NCBI GenBank assembly: GCA_022478985.1
Contig: JAKSZP010009310.1
Coordinates: 1 to 64,000 of the forward strand
Direction: 5' to 3'
DNA from: Massospora cicadina
Lineage: Eukaryota; Entomophthoromycota; Entomophthoromycetes; Entomophthorales; Entomophthoraceae
DNA: 64,000 nt
This document shows, piece after piece, positions 33,718-43,983 of the stretch. Position 1 is the first letter of the stretch; the number at the start of each line of letters is the position of its first letter. The notes under the pieces were generated by a model. The model was not told the origin of the DNA, did not search any database, and saw only the letters and a list, made by a program, of their open reading frames with translations. The position numbers and the translations under genes are program-made.

Positions 33718-35385
33718 GTCCATGGCTCTGCCGCCTTCCACCCCTGTGTGGGGCAGCGGTGTACTCCCGCATAGCATTTTCTGCCCATGGGCAAGCGCGT
33801 TCAGATGGGCTCAAACAGCACGCCCACTGCATCCAGCCGTTTTGTCCCCCCACGGGACTTAACACTCTACCTGGCGTGCGTTCACCCTTCTCGCCCCCAT
33901 CCTCTAGCCCTCCCTCACTCCGCCGTTCGCTATTGCCTCAGAGTGGACTATGGGCGTTTGTTCCCATATGCCAATAAGGCAATTATTGAGCTAGCCACTG
34001 CGGCCTTTGCGCCAGCTGGCTTTATAGACTTCCGCCTTTTAAGGGCTACTTTGACGTTGGGTTCCAATCTGAGGAGGATGCTGAAGTGGCAGAGCAAACT
34101 CCTCTAATTTATAAAAATACCCCCATTCCCGCAACCTGTGCTCGCCTCCCTTCAGACACCACCCTGGTGGTATCCTTTGCAAATCTCCCATCCCACCTCC
34201 CACCCCAGGTTTTGTATGACCAGTTGGTCACGGGGCTTATAGCTTATGGCACTCAACCCAAACTCATCTTTGCTGTTCCATCTGGTGCGGAGCGCCTTGC
34301 TGATCCTCGTGCAACAGCCACCATCATCCCACACCACCCTGCCATAGCCCAACAGATCCCACCCCACGCTAGTGTGGCTGCAGCGCCTGATCATTTCTTT
34401 TGGGCTCAGGCCAATAATGGCAGACAAATTTGTTCCCTCTTCTTTGGCCTCAACCATGCAAAAAGAGCATGCCCTCAGGCCACTTCTGCTGCAGTGGCAT
34501 CTGAGCCCCCTCTGAGGGTTCAATATGGGGCGCTTTGCTGCCCCTCCCACCCTCCAATCTCATTCAGTGGGCCTGCGTGGAAAATCAGCCCCCCAAAACC
34601 TCCAGCCTCACTCTCCCACCTAAATCCACCCCAGCCAATCAGAGCAATGCTTGGACCACCATTGGCACCCAATCAGCTGCCCATTCGCCCAATACCACCC
34701 ACCTGAATTCAAATGCCACTATTCCTGTGAACCAAAATCCATGGGATCTATTGGCTGGGGTTGACGAATCAGTTAATGTCCTCATTAGTAAGCATACAGG
34801 TCAACCTCTCTGCCAATTTGATTATGGTCAGGAGGAATTTTTCCTTCCTGAATTTGATGAAACCCCTACCCCTCGCCATTTCGCTCCTCTGCCCAATACA
34901 GCCCCCTTCCAAAGTGACCACCAGCTCGCCTTAGCTGCGGTGGCCTCTCCTCAGTGCCCAAAACTACGCACCGCGGTGGCCCAGTCAGTGGCTTGGTTCC
35001 AGCATGGCCTGCCCACCCTTTTCTTCCCCTCAATATCCCTGAATCCATTTGCAGTGACATCTCAAAAGTATTCGATGATGCTGAAGTTGTGGTTATGAAT
35101 GTCACAATGCTTGCTTCATTCAACCCCTCAGCCAAAATCACCCGCCACAGTGTCTCCCTTTTCGCCCAACTTCCTGAAGCCCGCAAAGAAGCTGAAATCC
35201 TCCTCACAGCTTTTGTTGAATCACTTTCCCATCATCATATTGATGAGGAAGTGGAAAACTCTTACTATGCTGACCTCCACCCCCACTATGCGGATGCCCC
35301 AACGCCCTGGCTCTCCGCTCTGGTCCAGTACTGTAACCAACATCCCATGATTGGGGAGGGTCTTTCTGAGGACCAACCTCCCTGA
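33718..35385 (+). pseudogene. Half-LINE ORF1-like protein, copy 2
   Basis: The most complete version of this protein runs from an ATG near 33718 (SMALPPSTPVWGSG) to the stop after EDQPP, across at least three frames: 33718-33862, 33787-34107, 34086-34706, 34535-35098 and 34954-35385 overlap as relays. The order is a Pro-rich N-terminus; VDYGRLFPYANKAIIEL and PAGFIDFRLLRATL; TTLVVSFANLPSHLPP and GLIAYGTQPKLIF, homologous to LINE ORF1; the variant knuckle at 34431-34472; a Pro/Asn-rich linker; an acidic block (QEEFFLPEFDE); and a C-terminal domain (ICSDISKVFDDAEVVVMN, ARKEAEILLTAFVESL). The last domain is not recognised. Confidence 0.78.
34431..34472 (+). other. Variant zinc knuckle CX2FX4HX4C
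   Basis: It reads Cys-Ser-Leu-Phe-Phe-Gly-Leu-Asn-His-Ala-Lys-Arg-Ala-Cys. Phe replaces the second Cys, as in copy 1 at 1644-1685. The two copies differ at most other positions but agree here. Confidence 0.72.
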
Positions 35386-35513
35386 CCCCTCCTCACCCTC
35401 TGCCATGGTGGGTTAGCGGTTTCCGCTTCCCACTTGGTTAGTAGTTTTTTTTTGTTTTTAGTGTTGCAATTCGGTACTGTCTGTCCCCTGGTTGGCGTAC
35501 CTTGAATAAATTA

Positions 35514-36385
35514 AAACTTGTTAGATTTAGATAAAATAAGCTTGCCTTCTGATGATGCTGGGGGAATCTATGGGGTGAAATTTCTGGAGACAAGAGAACT
35601 CAGCGAAATCCTGACACCTTACATCCATTAGTTAAAACTACAACAGCTTCTAGTTTTCTCTGGCTACTGGTCCAAATTGGACGGAGTCCACAACGCTGTA
35701 CGTCTTAAAATTTTGACCAAAATTAACTCTCACCTTGGTTTGGAGATCAAATTTATTTACATTAGTGCACTTTGTATTCCAACAAAAATTTTTCCTGCAG
35801 ATACTTATTTCTCAGAATGCACTTATAATGATATTTTGATGAACAAGCTTATATATACATCATCTTTGGCAATGGCACCAATTAATATTGAGTCCACTCA
35901 GTAGTAAAAAGACTTATTTACAACCCTAACATTGATCTCAGCAATCTATGATACCAAAGGCCCCAGACTACAACTTCAGAGGGACAATACAGTGCATTGC
36001 TGCTGCAATTTGGCTCACTGGCACTATCCACTCCTGTTATTATATTCCTTAACTAAAACTACGACATTCTGATTGGAACCTCAATTATAAAGCCTCATAG
36101 AGTCAAAGCCATTTTGAAGAAAATACTCAAAAACCTTGGCCAAATCATTCTCCTATTTCATAATTGTAAAGATGGGCCCTGGCGCCTTAAAATAAAGAGT
36201 TTGTCAACTAAGTATTAAAGATTGGGATTGTGCCCATAGATTAGAAGCAGATTCGGGCTCTTAAGTGGTGGTTACCCAACCAAATTTTGGAATCTAAGGA
36301 TATCTTGCTATGTTCTAATTTGACTTAACCATTCTGGTGGGTGATCAAATAGTAGTGGGAACAAAATTAGTTTGGAAATTATTCA
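35514..36385 (+). other. Gypsy-2 interval between Gag and dUTPase-like segment
   Basis: This is a continuation of Gypsy-2 after the half-LINE. One 75-codon stretch is open (35677-35904: VRLKILTKINSHLGLEIKF) without a recognised motif. It should cover the rest of the protease and the N-terminal half of the dUTPase-like domain, but both are too decayed to read. Confidence 0.35.
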
Positions 36386-36655
36386 ATGAATATATGCGAA
36401 ATCGTAGCAGTCTATTGTCATTACAAGTTGGAACTTGTCACTGCACCTGGGATAAACCTCATTGATCATGACAAAATTCAGATATTATTGTATAATTTGT
36501 GTCATTATTCTGTGCAAATTAAGCAATATCAAATCATCGCTTTTGTACATATTTTAAATGTTGATGAGGTATCCAATATCCATGATTTTGGAGATATAGA
36601 CGAACTTGAGCTTAATGGCGATAAACATACATCAGTGTGTGGTCTGGTACTCTAA
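36386..36655 (+). pseudogene. Gypsy-2 dUTPase-like domain, C-terminal part
   Basis: This open 89-codon stretch contains ELVTAPGINLIDHDKIQILLYN, readable in two parts as the dUTPase motif-3 strand (A-G-V-I-D-x-D-Y-x-G-x-I) and the strand ending L-L-x-N. It then has VQIKQYQIIAFVHI, which matches the (I/F)xIKxGDRIAQL strand of dUTPases. The motif-3 Asp and Tyr are replaced. The position, upstream of RT once Gypsy-3 is removed, equals that in Gypsy-1 and Gypsy-3. Confidence 0.62.
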
Positions 36656-36737
36656 GAGTCTTTATGGGCTGATGGAGGATTAGAAAGACCAAGGTTTGTC
36701 CCTATTTGATAGATATAGTATTATTTTTGTTAAAGAC

Positions 36738-37370
36738 TGTCAGGATTCCTACCCAAATGACATATTTGGATACATTGAAAGATGGGAATCAGTCCTGAAC
36801 CAACCATAAGGCCCACACTTCAATTGGGGATAATCCTGGACAAAAATCAACAGCTTTTGAGGTCAGAAATTATTCCTAATTTGACTCATGAGCCCAAACT
36901 TCTGTCAGGTATCATCCCTGACAAAAGTTTACTATGATTAAAATTGGTGATCAACCCTGACCAACATGCCAGAATCCTGCTCCCTCAGAGTCATCTAACG
37001 TCAGGGTTCAACCTGATCTAGGAGGCGAGCTCTATCTGATCAACAAAATTAGTTGGGGCTTAAACCAAATCCCTAATTGGTTTATCTATTAGATTTAGGC
37101 TTGGACGGCTTAGATGGTCCCTGATCAAATCTCTCAATTTTCCTTAAAAAGCAAGTATTGAATAATAAACTTTACATCTTTTCTCCCCTTTTCACAATTT
37201 TAGTAAAAATTGTATTTATTTTAAGTTACCATACTGGACTTTCTATCTGGATATAAATAGACTTCTCAACCAAGAGAAGCAACCCAGATAAAATACAACG
37301 CCTTCAAACTTTGGTCATCCAGACCTCAAAATTTTAAAAAGAATTCATGGTCCAACCCATGATCCTGAGA
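36738..37370 (+). repeat. Gypsy-3 5' LTR
   Basis: It contains TATAAATAG at 37252-37260, a likely promoter TATA box. The block 36881-37322 differs from the 3' LTR at only four positions by eye with no indel, whereas the outer ends differ heavily. Confidence 0.88.
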
Positions 37371-37374
37371 AAAC

Positions 37375-37391
37375 TGGTGCTCCCTGCCAGG
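37375..37391 (+). promoter_or_regulatory. Gypsy-3 primer-binding site
   Basis: TGGTGCTCCCTGCCAGG begins four bases after the 5' LTR. Its first eight bases, TGGTGCTC, equal those after the second Gypsy-4 LTR. Confidence 0.6.
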
Positions 37392-37689
37392 TTACACCCC
37401 AAGTTCGCGGTGAAAAATATAAACAACAAAAGAAAATATGGACAATAAAGATTCTGTTTCAGAAAAATCCTCAGAATGTAAAGCTGCCCATCTCAGTGAC
37501 TGGGATAATTAACATCAATGTTGGGGATACCACGATCAACTGCAATATTCTTTTTCCCTTTTCTATGGGGGTAACCTTCCATACTCCATCCGTCAGACAA
37601 TATAGCTTATATCTGTCCAATTATGCGTAGGCCCTTCAGCTCCTCTTATCTGGGGCTTTCATCCCTGGGGCTGAGCCAGTAGAAGAAGA

Positions 37690-39480
37690 GCACTTACCAT
37701 ACCAGAACCTATGATGAACTTAGTCCAAAGTTCTTCGCTGGATATAAAACAAGTTGGAGCTGGACGTACAGAATGCTACCTGCGTCAATTTGTCCATCCC
37801 ACTTTATACCATTTACTTCAAGTAGCAGGGTTCCATCATCATGAATTACTCCGCCACTTGCAGTTATCAGAGACCATACACTTGCAGCTCATCCAACTCT
37901 ATCAATCTGCCTCTCAGTTTGGCATGAAAAAGAACTGCTATTGTGGAAAATCGACAATTTATTAATGAAATACAAGATGTGCTTACCCGTCTGGATCCAG
38001 GAGTCACTTGTTTCGTCAAATGGAACTCAAAACTTGTTTTAGTCAACTAGAGGTTGTTATCCATAATCAAGTTGTAGATTGTACCCACAAAGTATGCTCT
38101 GAAATTGATAACTTAATCACATCTGTTGATGAACGCCTCCAAACCTCAGAGAAAATGATCTAAGGATTAAGAGAAGGCCAGAATAGTTTATATAACTCTG
38201 GGTTTCAAGGAGGGCCTGGTGAGCGTGGACCTCCCAGTTATGATGGCCGTGAAGGTGAGCCAGGATCCCCTAGTCATGATGGACAGGATGGTGAAAGAGG
38301 ACCACCTGGCCGTGATGAAGAAGATGGAGGAAGGGGACCCCCTCAGGCCCAGAGGTCCTCCAGAACCCAGTGGCGGCCCCAGAATCCCCAATGAACGAAT
38401 CCAGGAATATCCAACAAATAAATAATTTTGATGTCCAATTAGGATGCGTCGCCCAAGGAGACCAACTTACTCAAGATGGAGTTCCCCTCTCTCCCAAAGT
38501 GTCCTTACCTGCTCATCACAAACGTCTCAGGACCTTGGCCACCCTACCTGCTTTGGTATGGGGAATAGAGCAACGAATGCTCACCACTGAACAACATCAA
38601 CTTGACCTCCAAGAAGCTAATATTCTATAAAAATGAAATATGACAATTTAACCAATTCATCACCACAAAATCAGCTCTCAGTCTTGCTCATGAATTAGTA
38701 AATCTCATAGTTGATGATCTTATCGATCTGTGGAGACAAGTAGATGCACTCCAACCTCAAGCGTATTCCTTGGATACATCCTCATCATTAGGTTAAAGCT
38801 CTGTCCCCAAATTTAGTTCATGTCGTTCATCCTCCAACTCCCCCAATTGGTACATTTAAACCTTTTTCAAAGAAAAATATGTCCCTGGAGAGGGAAGCAT
38901 TTTCTCATTCTTATATTGCTATGAAAGCTCTATAAATATAGCTATTTTCCATCAACAACTCAAACATTTGACTAACTGGATTAGACGTATGGCTCAAGAC
39001 ATTATGGTCGCCCATCTGATGCAATGCCATACTTGGACTGATGCCAAGACTGCTTTGCTTTGGGAATTTGGGAGCGATTTAACCTTAACTAAACAAAAAC
39101 AAACCTTTATGGGTATTAGCCCTAATTAATAGGAAACTATCATCAAATTCGCCCATTAGTTCTACCTTGAGGCTCAAACTCTGGTATCAGGAATTGTCTG
39201 ATATTGGATGATGCCATTAACTCTGCGTTTTTGGAATTTAAACATATGCCTAATTTTTTACTTTATCTTAAAGAGGTGAAGTCTAACTTAAAACCCTCCT
39301 TCACATTAGAGAGGCTATATTGGAAATCTCAAGCAACTAAATAACCTATCAGGACATCACATTTTAGCACCAATAAGCCCCAACCCCAATTATTGGCTGT
39401 TACACCCTCAATTCGCCTACACCTAAACTATACTGCACTTATTGTTTAAGAAACAACCACACTATAGCCAACTGTCGCAT
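37690..39480 (+). pseudogene. Gypsy-3 Gag with collagen-like tract and zinc knuckle
   Basis: Starting near 37711 there are stretches rich in Leu/His/Gln (FHHHELLRHLQLSETIHLQL), then a likely coiled region, then a Gly-X-Y collagen-like tract at 38209-38343. Beyond it come RMAQDIMVAHLMQC and KTALLWEFGSDLTLTKQKQTF in the capsid-like domain (about 38970-39110), and a canonical zinc knuckle C-TY-C-LRNN-H-TIAN-C at 39434-39475. The protein would assemble particles and package RNA. Several stops and shifts break it. Confidence 0.72.
38209..38343 (+). other. Collagen-like Gly-X-Y tract in Gag
   Basis: Fifteen consecutive triplets read as collagen register, starting GGP-GER-GPP and ending GGR-GPP. 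Twelve begin with Gly. The three exceptions (Ser, Ser, Glu; codons AGT, AGT, GAA) are each a single G-to-A change from a Gly codon. A frameshift follows, after which GPP and GGP triplets resume in another frame to about 38400. Such tracts give elongated structure when trimerised; whether this one did is unknown. Confidence 0.8.
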
Positions 39481-39879
39481 ATCTTAATTTAAGTTGACAA
39501 AAGGTCAGTCAGTATAGGGCAAGAGGCTCCCTATGCTGACGGAAAACAAGTGCCTCAAAACCCTTGTTCTAGTTCTAGCTGTATCCCCAGTACATCCAGT
39601 TGTTTTGTGTTAGCTTCCTCGTCAGAAGTTGAAGTCCCTCTGCCTATTCAAGGGAATAAAGACCTCCAGCTTTCTTACTTTTATGTTGGTCAGTTACCCA
39701 AACAAATTCTGGTGATTAGCTCTTCTATAGAAATTCAAGCATTGTCAGATAAAAGTTATACATGTATTAAACAACCCCGAGCTTGGCAACAGCAGAATCC
39801 TCCGCTTGCTTCACTAAAAATCCCTAAGGACAGTCTAAAAGCTATTAACCCTCAATTTGAATCATCAGTGGCTTAGGTC

Positions 39880-40020
39880 AAAGTAGTAGTCCATAAGGTT
39901 AAAGTCCTAGAGATAATTGACAATGGTTCTTCAGTTAACGTTATTTCCTCCAGACTTATTTTAAAGATAAAAATGGCTCCCAGTTTGATTTATGAAGTCA
40001 AATATGGGACGTCTAGTAGT
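39880..40020 (+). pseudogene. Gypsy-3 aspartic protease
   Basis: It reads VLEIIDNGSSVNVISS, with DNGS at 39919-39930 where retropepsins have DTGS. The same VNVIS follows as in Gypsy-1. The Thr-to-Asn change would disable it. Confidence 0.65.
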
Positions 40021-40297
40021 CACTCTACCAAGGCGATATGAGCATACTATGCTTTATCCCTTTGGTTTGGGAAGTTATTAATTACTCCCCCACCGTTGCG
40101 CTATAAAATGATAACTACAAGTTGCTTATTGGGGTCCAATTATTGAAGGAGTTATACTGCATCATCAACCACAAAGAAAATTACCTATCTTTATTGGGTA
40201 TCAGATTCCATTGATATTTAAACTCCACATCAATAGTAAAGGAGCCCCTAAAATAAGGACGTGTATCTTCAAATACCAATCCTCCATCTGAAAAATT

Positions 40298-40612
40298 ATG
40301 TACCAAGTCTCAGGGGAAAAAACTAAGTTATCCCTAGAGGCTGTGGAGGCTGAAAAGGGGATCCCTCTGGATTTCCTTCATTCTACTACAATACCCTCAG
40401 GCACACAAGTTATTGTGGATACAGGGATTCGGATACTTACCCCTCCTGATCAAATATTGGAGCTTAGTGGACACCACAATTCTTCCATCAAGGAAGCACT
40501 GACCTGCCTGGGGATTTTAGTCTCAGCTTACGGAAAATCTATCTCAATTCTAATAAGGAATTTATCCATTAAAAATCTCCAAGTCCCTCATCATGCCCTA
40601 TCACTTATGTAA
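40298..40612 (+). pseudogene. Gypsy-3 dUTPase-like domain
   Basis: This open 105-codon frame shows the trimeric dUTPase pattern almost end to end. EAEKGIPLDF resembles motif 1 (A-x-G-Y-D-L). IPSGTQVIVDTGIRI is followed by TPPD, the hallmark strand and the P of motif 2. SGHHNSSIKEALTCLG resembles pRSS...G-(I/V). SAYGKSISILIRNLS resembles motif 3 (D-x-D-Y-x-G-x-I) and the strand ending in Asn. RSS has become NSS and the motif-3 Asp is lost, so activity is unlikely in this copy. It lies between protease and RT, the same place as in Gypsy-1. A dUTPase would lower dUTP during reverse transcription. Confidence 0.72.
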
Positions 40613-40639
40613 AACTATGTCCCATCAAGAATATTGCCG

Positions 40640-41960
40640 ATGTGAGTTGCTTTGGCTCATTACAGGATTTAGGATTTGATCCCCCACCTAACATGGCTTT
40701 GGTTGATAGTAGATTTGGGGATAATCTTACCCCTTATGAACGCCAAGATGTTAAACACCTCCTTGAGGAATATGGCGATACTTTTTCCTTGGGACCAAGT
40801 GACTATGAGAAGATGTTTAAGTAATACATCAAATTAAAATGGAGAATCATCCCCCATTTAAATCCAAACCATATTGAAAAGCCAAAGTTGAGGAAGCTAT
40901 AGTGGCTTAGAGTTACAGAACCTGTTGGAGGCCGGGTTACTGGTGCCTTAAAAAAGTCCATGGGCTTCCCCACTCTTTTTAATTTGGAAAAAGGATGGTG
41001 GTCATCAGGTTGTTATGAAAATCACCACCTCAACTCTATCACTCACAAAGATAGCTACCCGCAGCCATATATAAACAACTCTTTACGCTAAATGTTGGGG
41101 TCCTACTATTTCTCCAATATGGATCTCGCCAATGGATACTATCAAGTAGATTATTCACCCAAAAAATTGGTCAAAATGCGCTCTCATCACAAGTGAAGCA
41201 ATATTCCAGTCCACTTGAATGCCTCAGGGGTTGTGTAACGCCCAAGCTACCTTCCAACGCGTAATGGACGGACTACTAGGCGATTTAAAACACTCCTGTG
41301 CAGTATTATATCCTGATGTTATTACCGTTATTTCAAGAACCTTTACTGAACACCTAAATCACCTCAGGCAAGTCTTTCAGCAATTATGGCAATCTTCATA
41401 AAAACTAAAAGCCGTCAAAATGCTCTTACTTCCAGAGTGAGATGGATTTTTTGGGTCATAAGGTCAGCAAAGCCGAAATATCCCTGATGGATTATAAGGT
41501 TTTGGATATTGCTAAGATGACACCCCTAAATCCCTATGAGATGTACAAGTTTTCCTAAGAAGGTTGAGCTATTATCGCCAATTTATTTCCCCATTTCGCA
41601 GGCACCTCCAAGCTTCTGGTATATCTGCTAAATAAAGGAATACCCTTCCAATGGAAAGAAGAACAACAGCAGGCCTTCGACCTGTTATGCATCTCTCTCT
41701 CACTCATCAATACTTATTCATCCAAATTTTAATAAACCCCTCTTCTCTTTACTGATGCCAGCTTAATTGCTATTGGAGCCATACTATCTCATCATGATGT
41801 AAACTTAGAAGAACACCCTATCACATACTACAAAGAAAACTTTATCTAAAGCTGAATGTAATAATAGCATTACAGAATGTGAATGCTTGGTGGTCTTACT
41901 AGTCATTAAGAATTTCTGACCTTATTTGTATGTGAAGCAATTTACCAACATAACAGATCA
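40640..41960 (+). pseudogene. Gypsy-3 reverse transcriptase-RNase H
   Basis: The linker FGDNLTPYERQDVKHLLEEYG (two runs, 40715-40780) leads to SPWASPLFLIWKKDGGHQVV, DLANGYYQVDYSPKK and MPQGLCNAQATFQRVMDGLL (41219 on). The catalytic box is YPDV at 41309-41320 instead of YLDD, with the second Asp lost. RNase H begins LFTDASLIAIGAILSHHD at about 41745. Several stops are present. Confidence 0.78.
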
Positions 41961-42289
41961 AGCTTCCTTACGTTGGCTACATCAAATGAAGGAACCTTAT
42001 GGGAGAGTAGCCCAATGGGCGTTAAAACTTTAAAATTACGCTTTTTCCATTATCCACTAACCAGGGCCATTTCACCAAAACTCGGATTGCTTATCTCAGC
42101 TTCCTATCTTAACTATAACTGACCTTGAAGAGGATTGACTCTACGACCTCTTAACCCAACCACAGTTATGGAAAGATTAAATCTCTGCCCATACAGCAGA
42201 AATTAGCAAAAAGATCGGCAAATCTCCAAATCAAGAACGGACAATTGTGTAAACTTGTGTCTAAGCAATGGGTCCCTTATGTAATACAT

Positions 42290-43320
42290 TAGCATGAACC
42301 AATATCATTTTAGAGGGACATTCACAAGTTTGCTATGGGGAATTCGAAAAATCTACCTATGGCTTGAGACACAATGTTATTGGGAGGTAATTCTTGTTTC
42401 TATCCAGGATGTATTGGAATCCTTTTTGGTATGTAAAAGCCAAGCTGGACCTAATCTCTGCTCTCAACATCAAGTGTCCGACCTGTGAACCATTCCATGC
42501 TATTAGCATTGATATTGTGAGACCTCTTTCTAGAGCCTCCAATGGAAATTGGTACCTTCTGCTAACTGTAGACCATCTAAGTGGATTGAAGCTGTATCAC
42601 TCCCCACCGCTTCAGCAAAAGCCACCGCCACGTTTTTGTATAATAGGATTATCACCCAGAGTGGGTGCCCTAACATCATTCTCTCCAATAACAGACAAAT
42701 TCCGCTCAATATTAGTGTAAGATTTAACCAACTTTATGGGAAACACTCAGGTATTCTACTCCCCCTATCATCCTGCAACCAATGTAATGGTAGAACAGAT
42801 AAATGGCACTCTAACTGCAACCCTTTAGAAAATGGCTATGACTGACCCCCTCCATTGGCCCCAATATTTGCCTAGTGCAATCCTGGCCTATCATATCAGC
42901 TACCATCAAATTACTAAGATGTCACCATTCTAAGCGTTGTATGGCAGAAATCCCCATCTGTCTTCTAAAGCCAGGCGATGCTGATCAAATTTCTCCTGAA
43001 GCACCTGAGGTAACTATGCGAAGTATTGCAAATAAAATCATCAGACTTCAAGCCCTGGCTGCCAAAAACCTGTCCACCACAACCAGTTGAGAAACTACTC
43101 AATTTAACGTCATGCATTATCCCCTATACTACTACCATCTAGGTGACCTTGTTCTATTTTACCATCACCTGCATAGAGGTTGTGATCAAAAACTGAGTAC
43201 CAATTGGTCAGGGACCTATTAAGTCATATATAGATGGGGCAACAAAGACCCAATCGTAGAGGTATTTAGGGCACAGTCATCAATTACATACATAGTCTCT
43301 TTCTCTATCCGTTTTCTCCC
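42290..43320 (+). pseudogene. Gypsy-3 integrase
   Basis: It shows KCPTCEPFHAISIDIVRPLS (zinc-binding Cys pair, then the first catalytic Asp), VDHLS(G/K)WIEAV across two frames, and YSPYHPATNVMVEQINGTL with the catalytic Glu (about 42755-42810). A C-terminal part with GPI-like and RWGNKDPIVEVF (GPY/F-type) ends close to the purine tract before the 3' LTR. No chromodomain was recognised. Confidence 0.75.
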
Positions 43321-43345
43321 CTACACCAAGATCTAGAGGGGGTAT

Positions 43346-43978
43346 TGTCAGGATTTCCACCTGAATGACGGATTTAGAAAAATTAGAAAGATGAGTTTTA
43401 GTCCTGAAAGACCACAAGGCCCACAATTCATTTGGGGATAACCAATGGTGAAAATCAACGGCTTTTGAGGTCAGAAATCATTCCCAATTTGACTCATGAG
43501 TCCAAACTTCTGTCAGGTATCATCCCTGACAAAAGTTTACTATGAATAAAATTGGTGATCAACCCTGACCAACATGCCAGAATCCTGCTCCCTCAGAGTC
43601 ATCTAACGTCAGGGTTCAACCTGATCTAGGAGGCGAGCTCTATCTGATCAACAAAATTAGTTGGGGCTTAAACCAAATCCCTAATTGGTTTATATATTAG
43701 ATTTAGGCTTGGACGGCTTAGATGGTCCCTGATCAAATCTCTCAATTTTCCTTAAAAAGCAAGTATTGAATAATAAACTTTACATCTTTTCTCCCCTTTT
43801 CACAATTTTAGTAAAAATTGTATTTATTTTAAGTTACCATACTGGACTTTCTATCTGGATATAAATAGACTTCTCAACCAAGAGAAGCAACCCAGATAAA
43901 ATACAACGCCCTCAAACTTTGGTCATCCAGCCCATAAACATTAAAAAGGATCCCTGGAACTAACCCATGATCTTGAGA
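43346..43978 (+). repeat. Gypsy-3 3' LTR
   Basis: It is the same length as the 5' LTR (633 bp). The purine tract AGAGGGGGTAT immediately precedes it. Confidence 0.88.
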
Positions 43979-43983
43979 AAGAT

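Larger units (their letters stand above)
33628..35513 (+). mobile_element. Half-LINE copy 2 (ORF1-only non-LTR retroelement)
   Basis: This 1,886-bp element has a 14-bp TSD AAACTTGTTAGATT at 33614-33627 and 35514-35527. The 5' end resembles that of copy 1 (GAAGTCACTTTTGAG against AAAGTCACTTTCGAG). The 3' end is CTGTCTGTCCCCTGGTTGGC followed by GTACCTTGAATAAATT. The only coding content is one ORF1-like protein, which ends with a stop at 35383-35385, only about 130 bp before the element end. There is no space for a polymerase. It interrupts Gypsy-2 in its protease region. Confidence 0.9.
36738..43978 (+). mobile_element. Gypsy-3, complete Ty3/gypsy element inside Gypsy-2
   Basis: The element is 7,241 bp with two 633-bp LTRs (36738-37370 and 43346-43978). 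They start TGTCAGG and end CCTGAGA/CTTGAGA, one base from a perfect inverted CCTGACA. The TSD is AAGAC (36733-36737) and AAGAT (43979-43983). A primer-binding site TGGTGCTCCCTGCCAGG begins at 37375, and a purine tract AGAGGGGG precedes the 3' LTR (about 43336). The internal order is Gag with a collagen-like tract and zinc knuckle, protease (DNGS), dUTPase-like domain, RT (YPDV), RNase H and integrase. It is broken by many stops. Confidence 0.9.

Noticed and set aside
34152..34550. 132-codon minus-strand frame over half-LINE copy 2
   Set aside because: It is antisense to the conserved ORF1-like protein, which has homologues in copy 1 and in LINE ORF1.
38209..38400. A host collagen-like gene
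   Set aside because: The tract lies between Gypsy-3 LTRs, upstream of its capsid region and zinc knuckle and in the same strand, so it is part of Gag.
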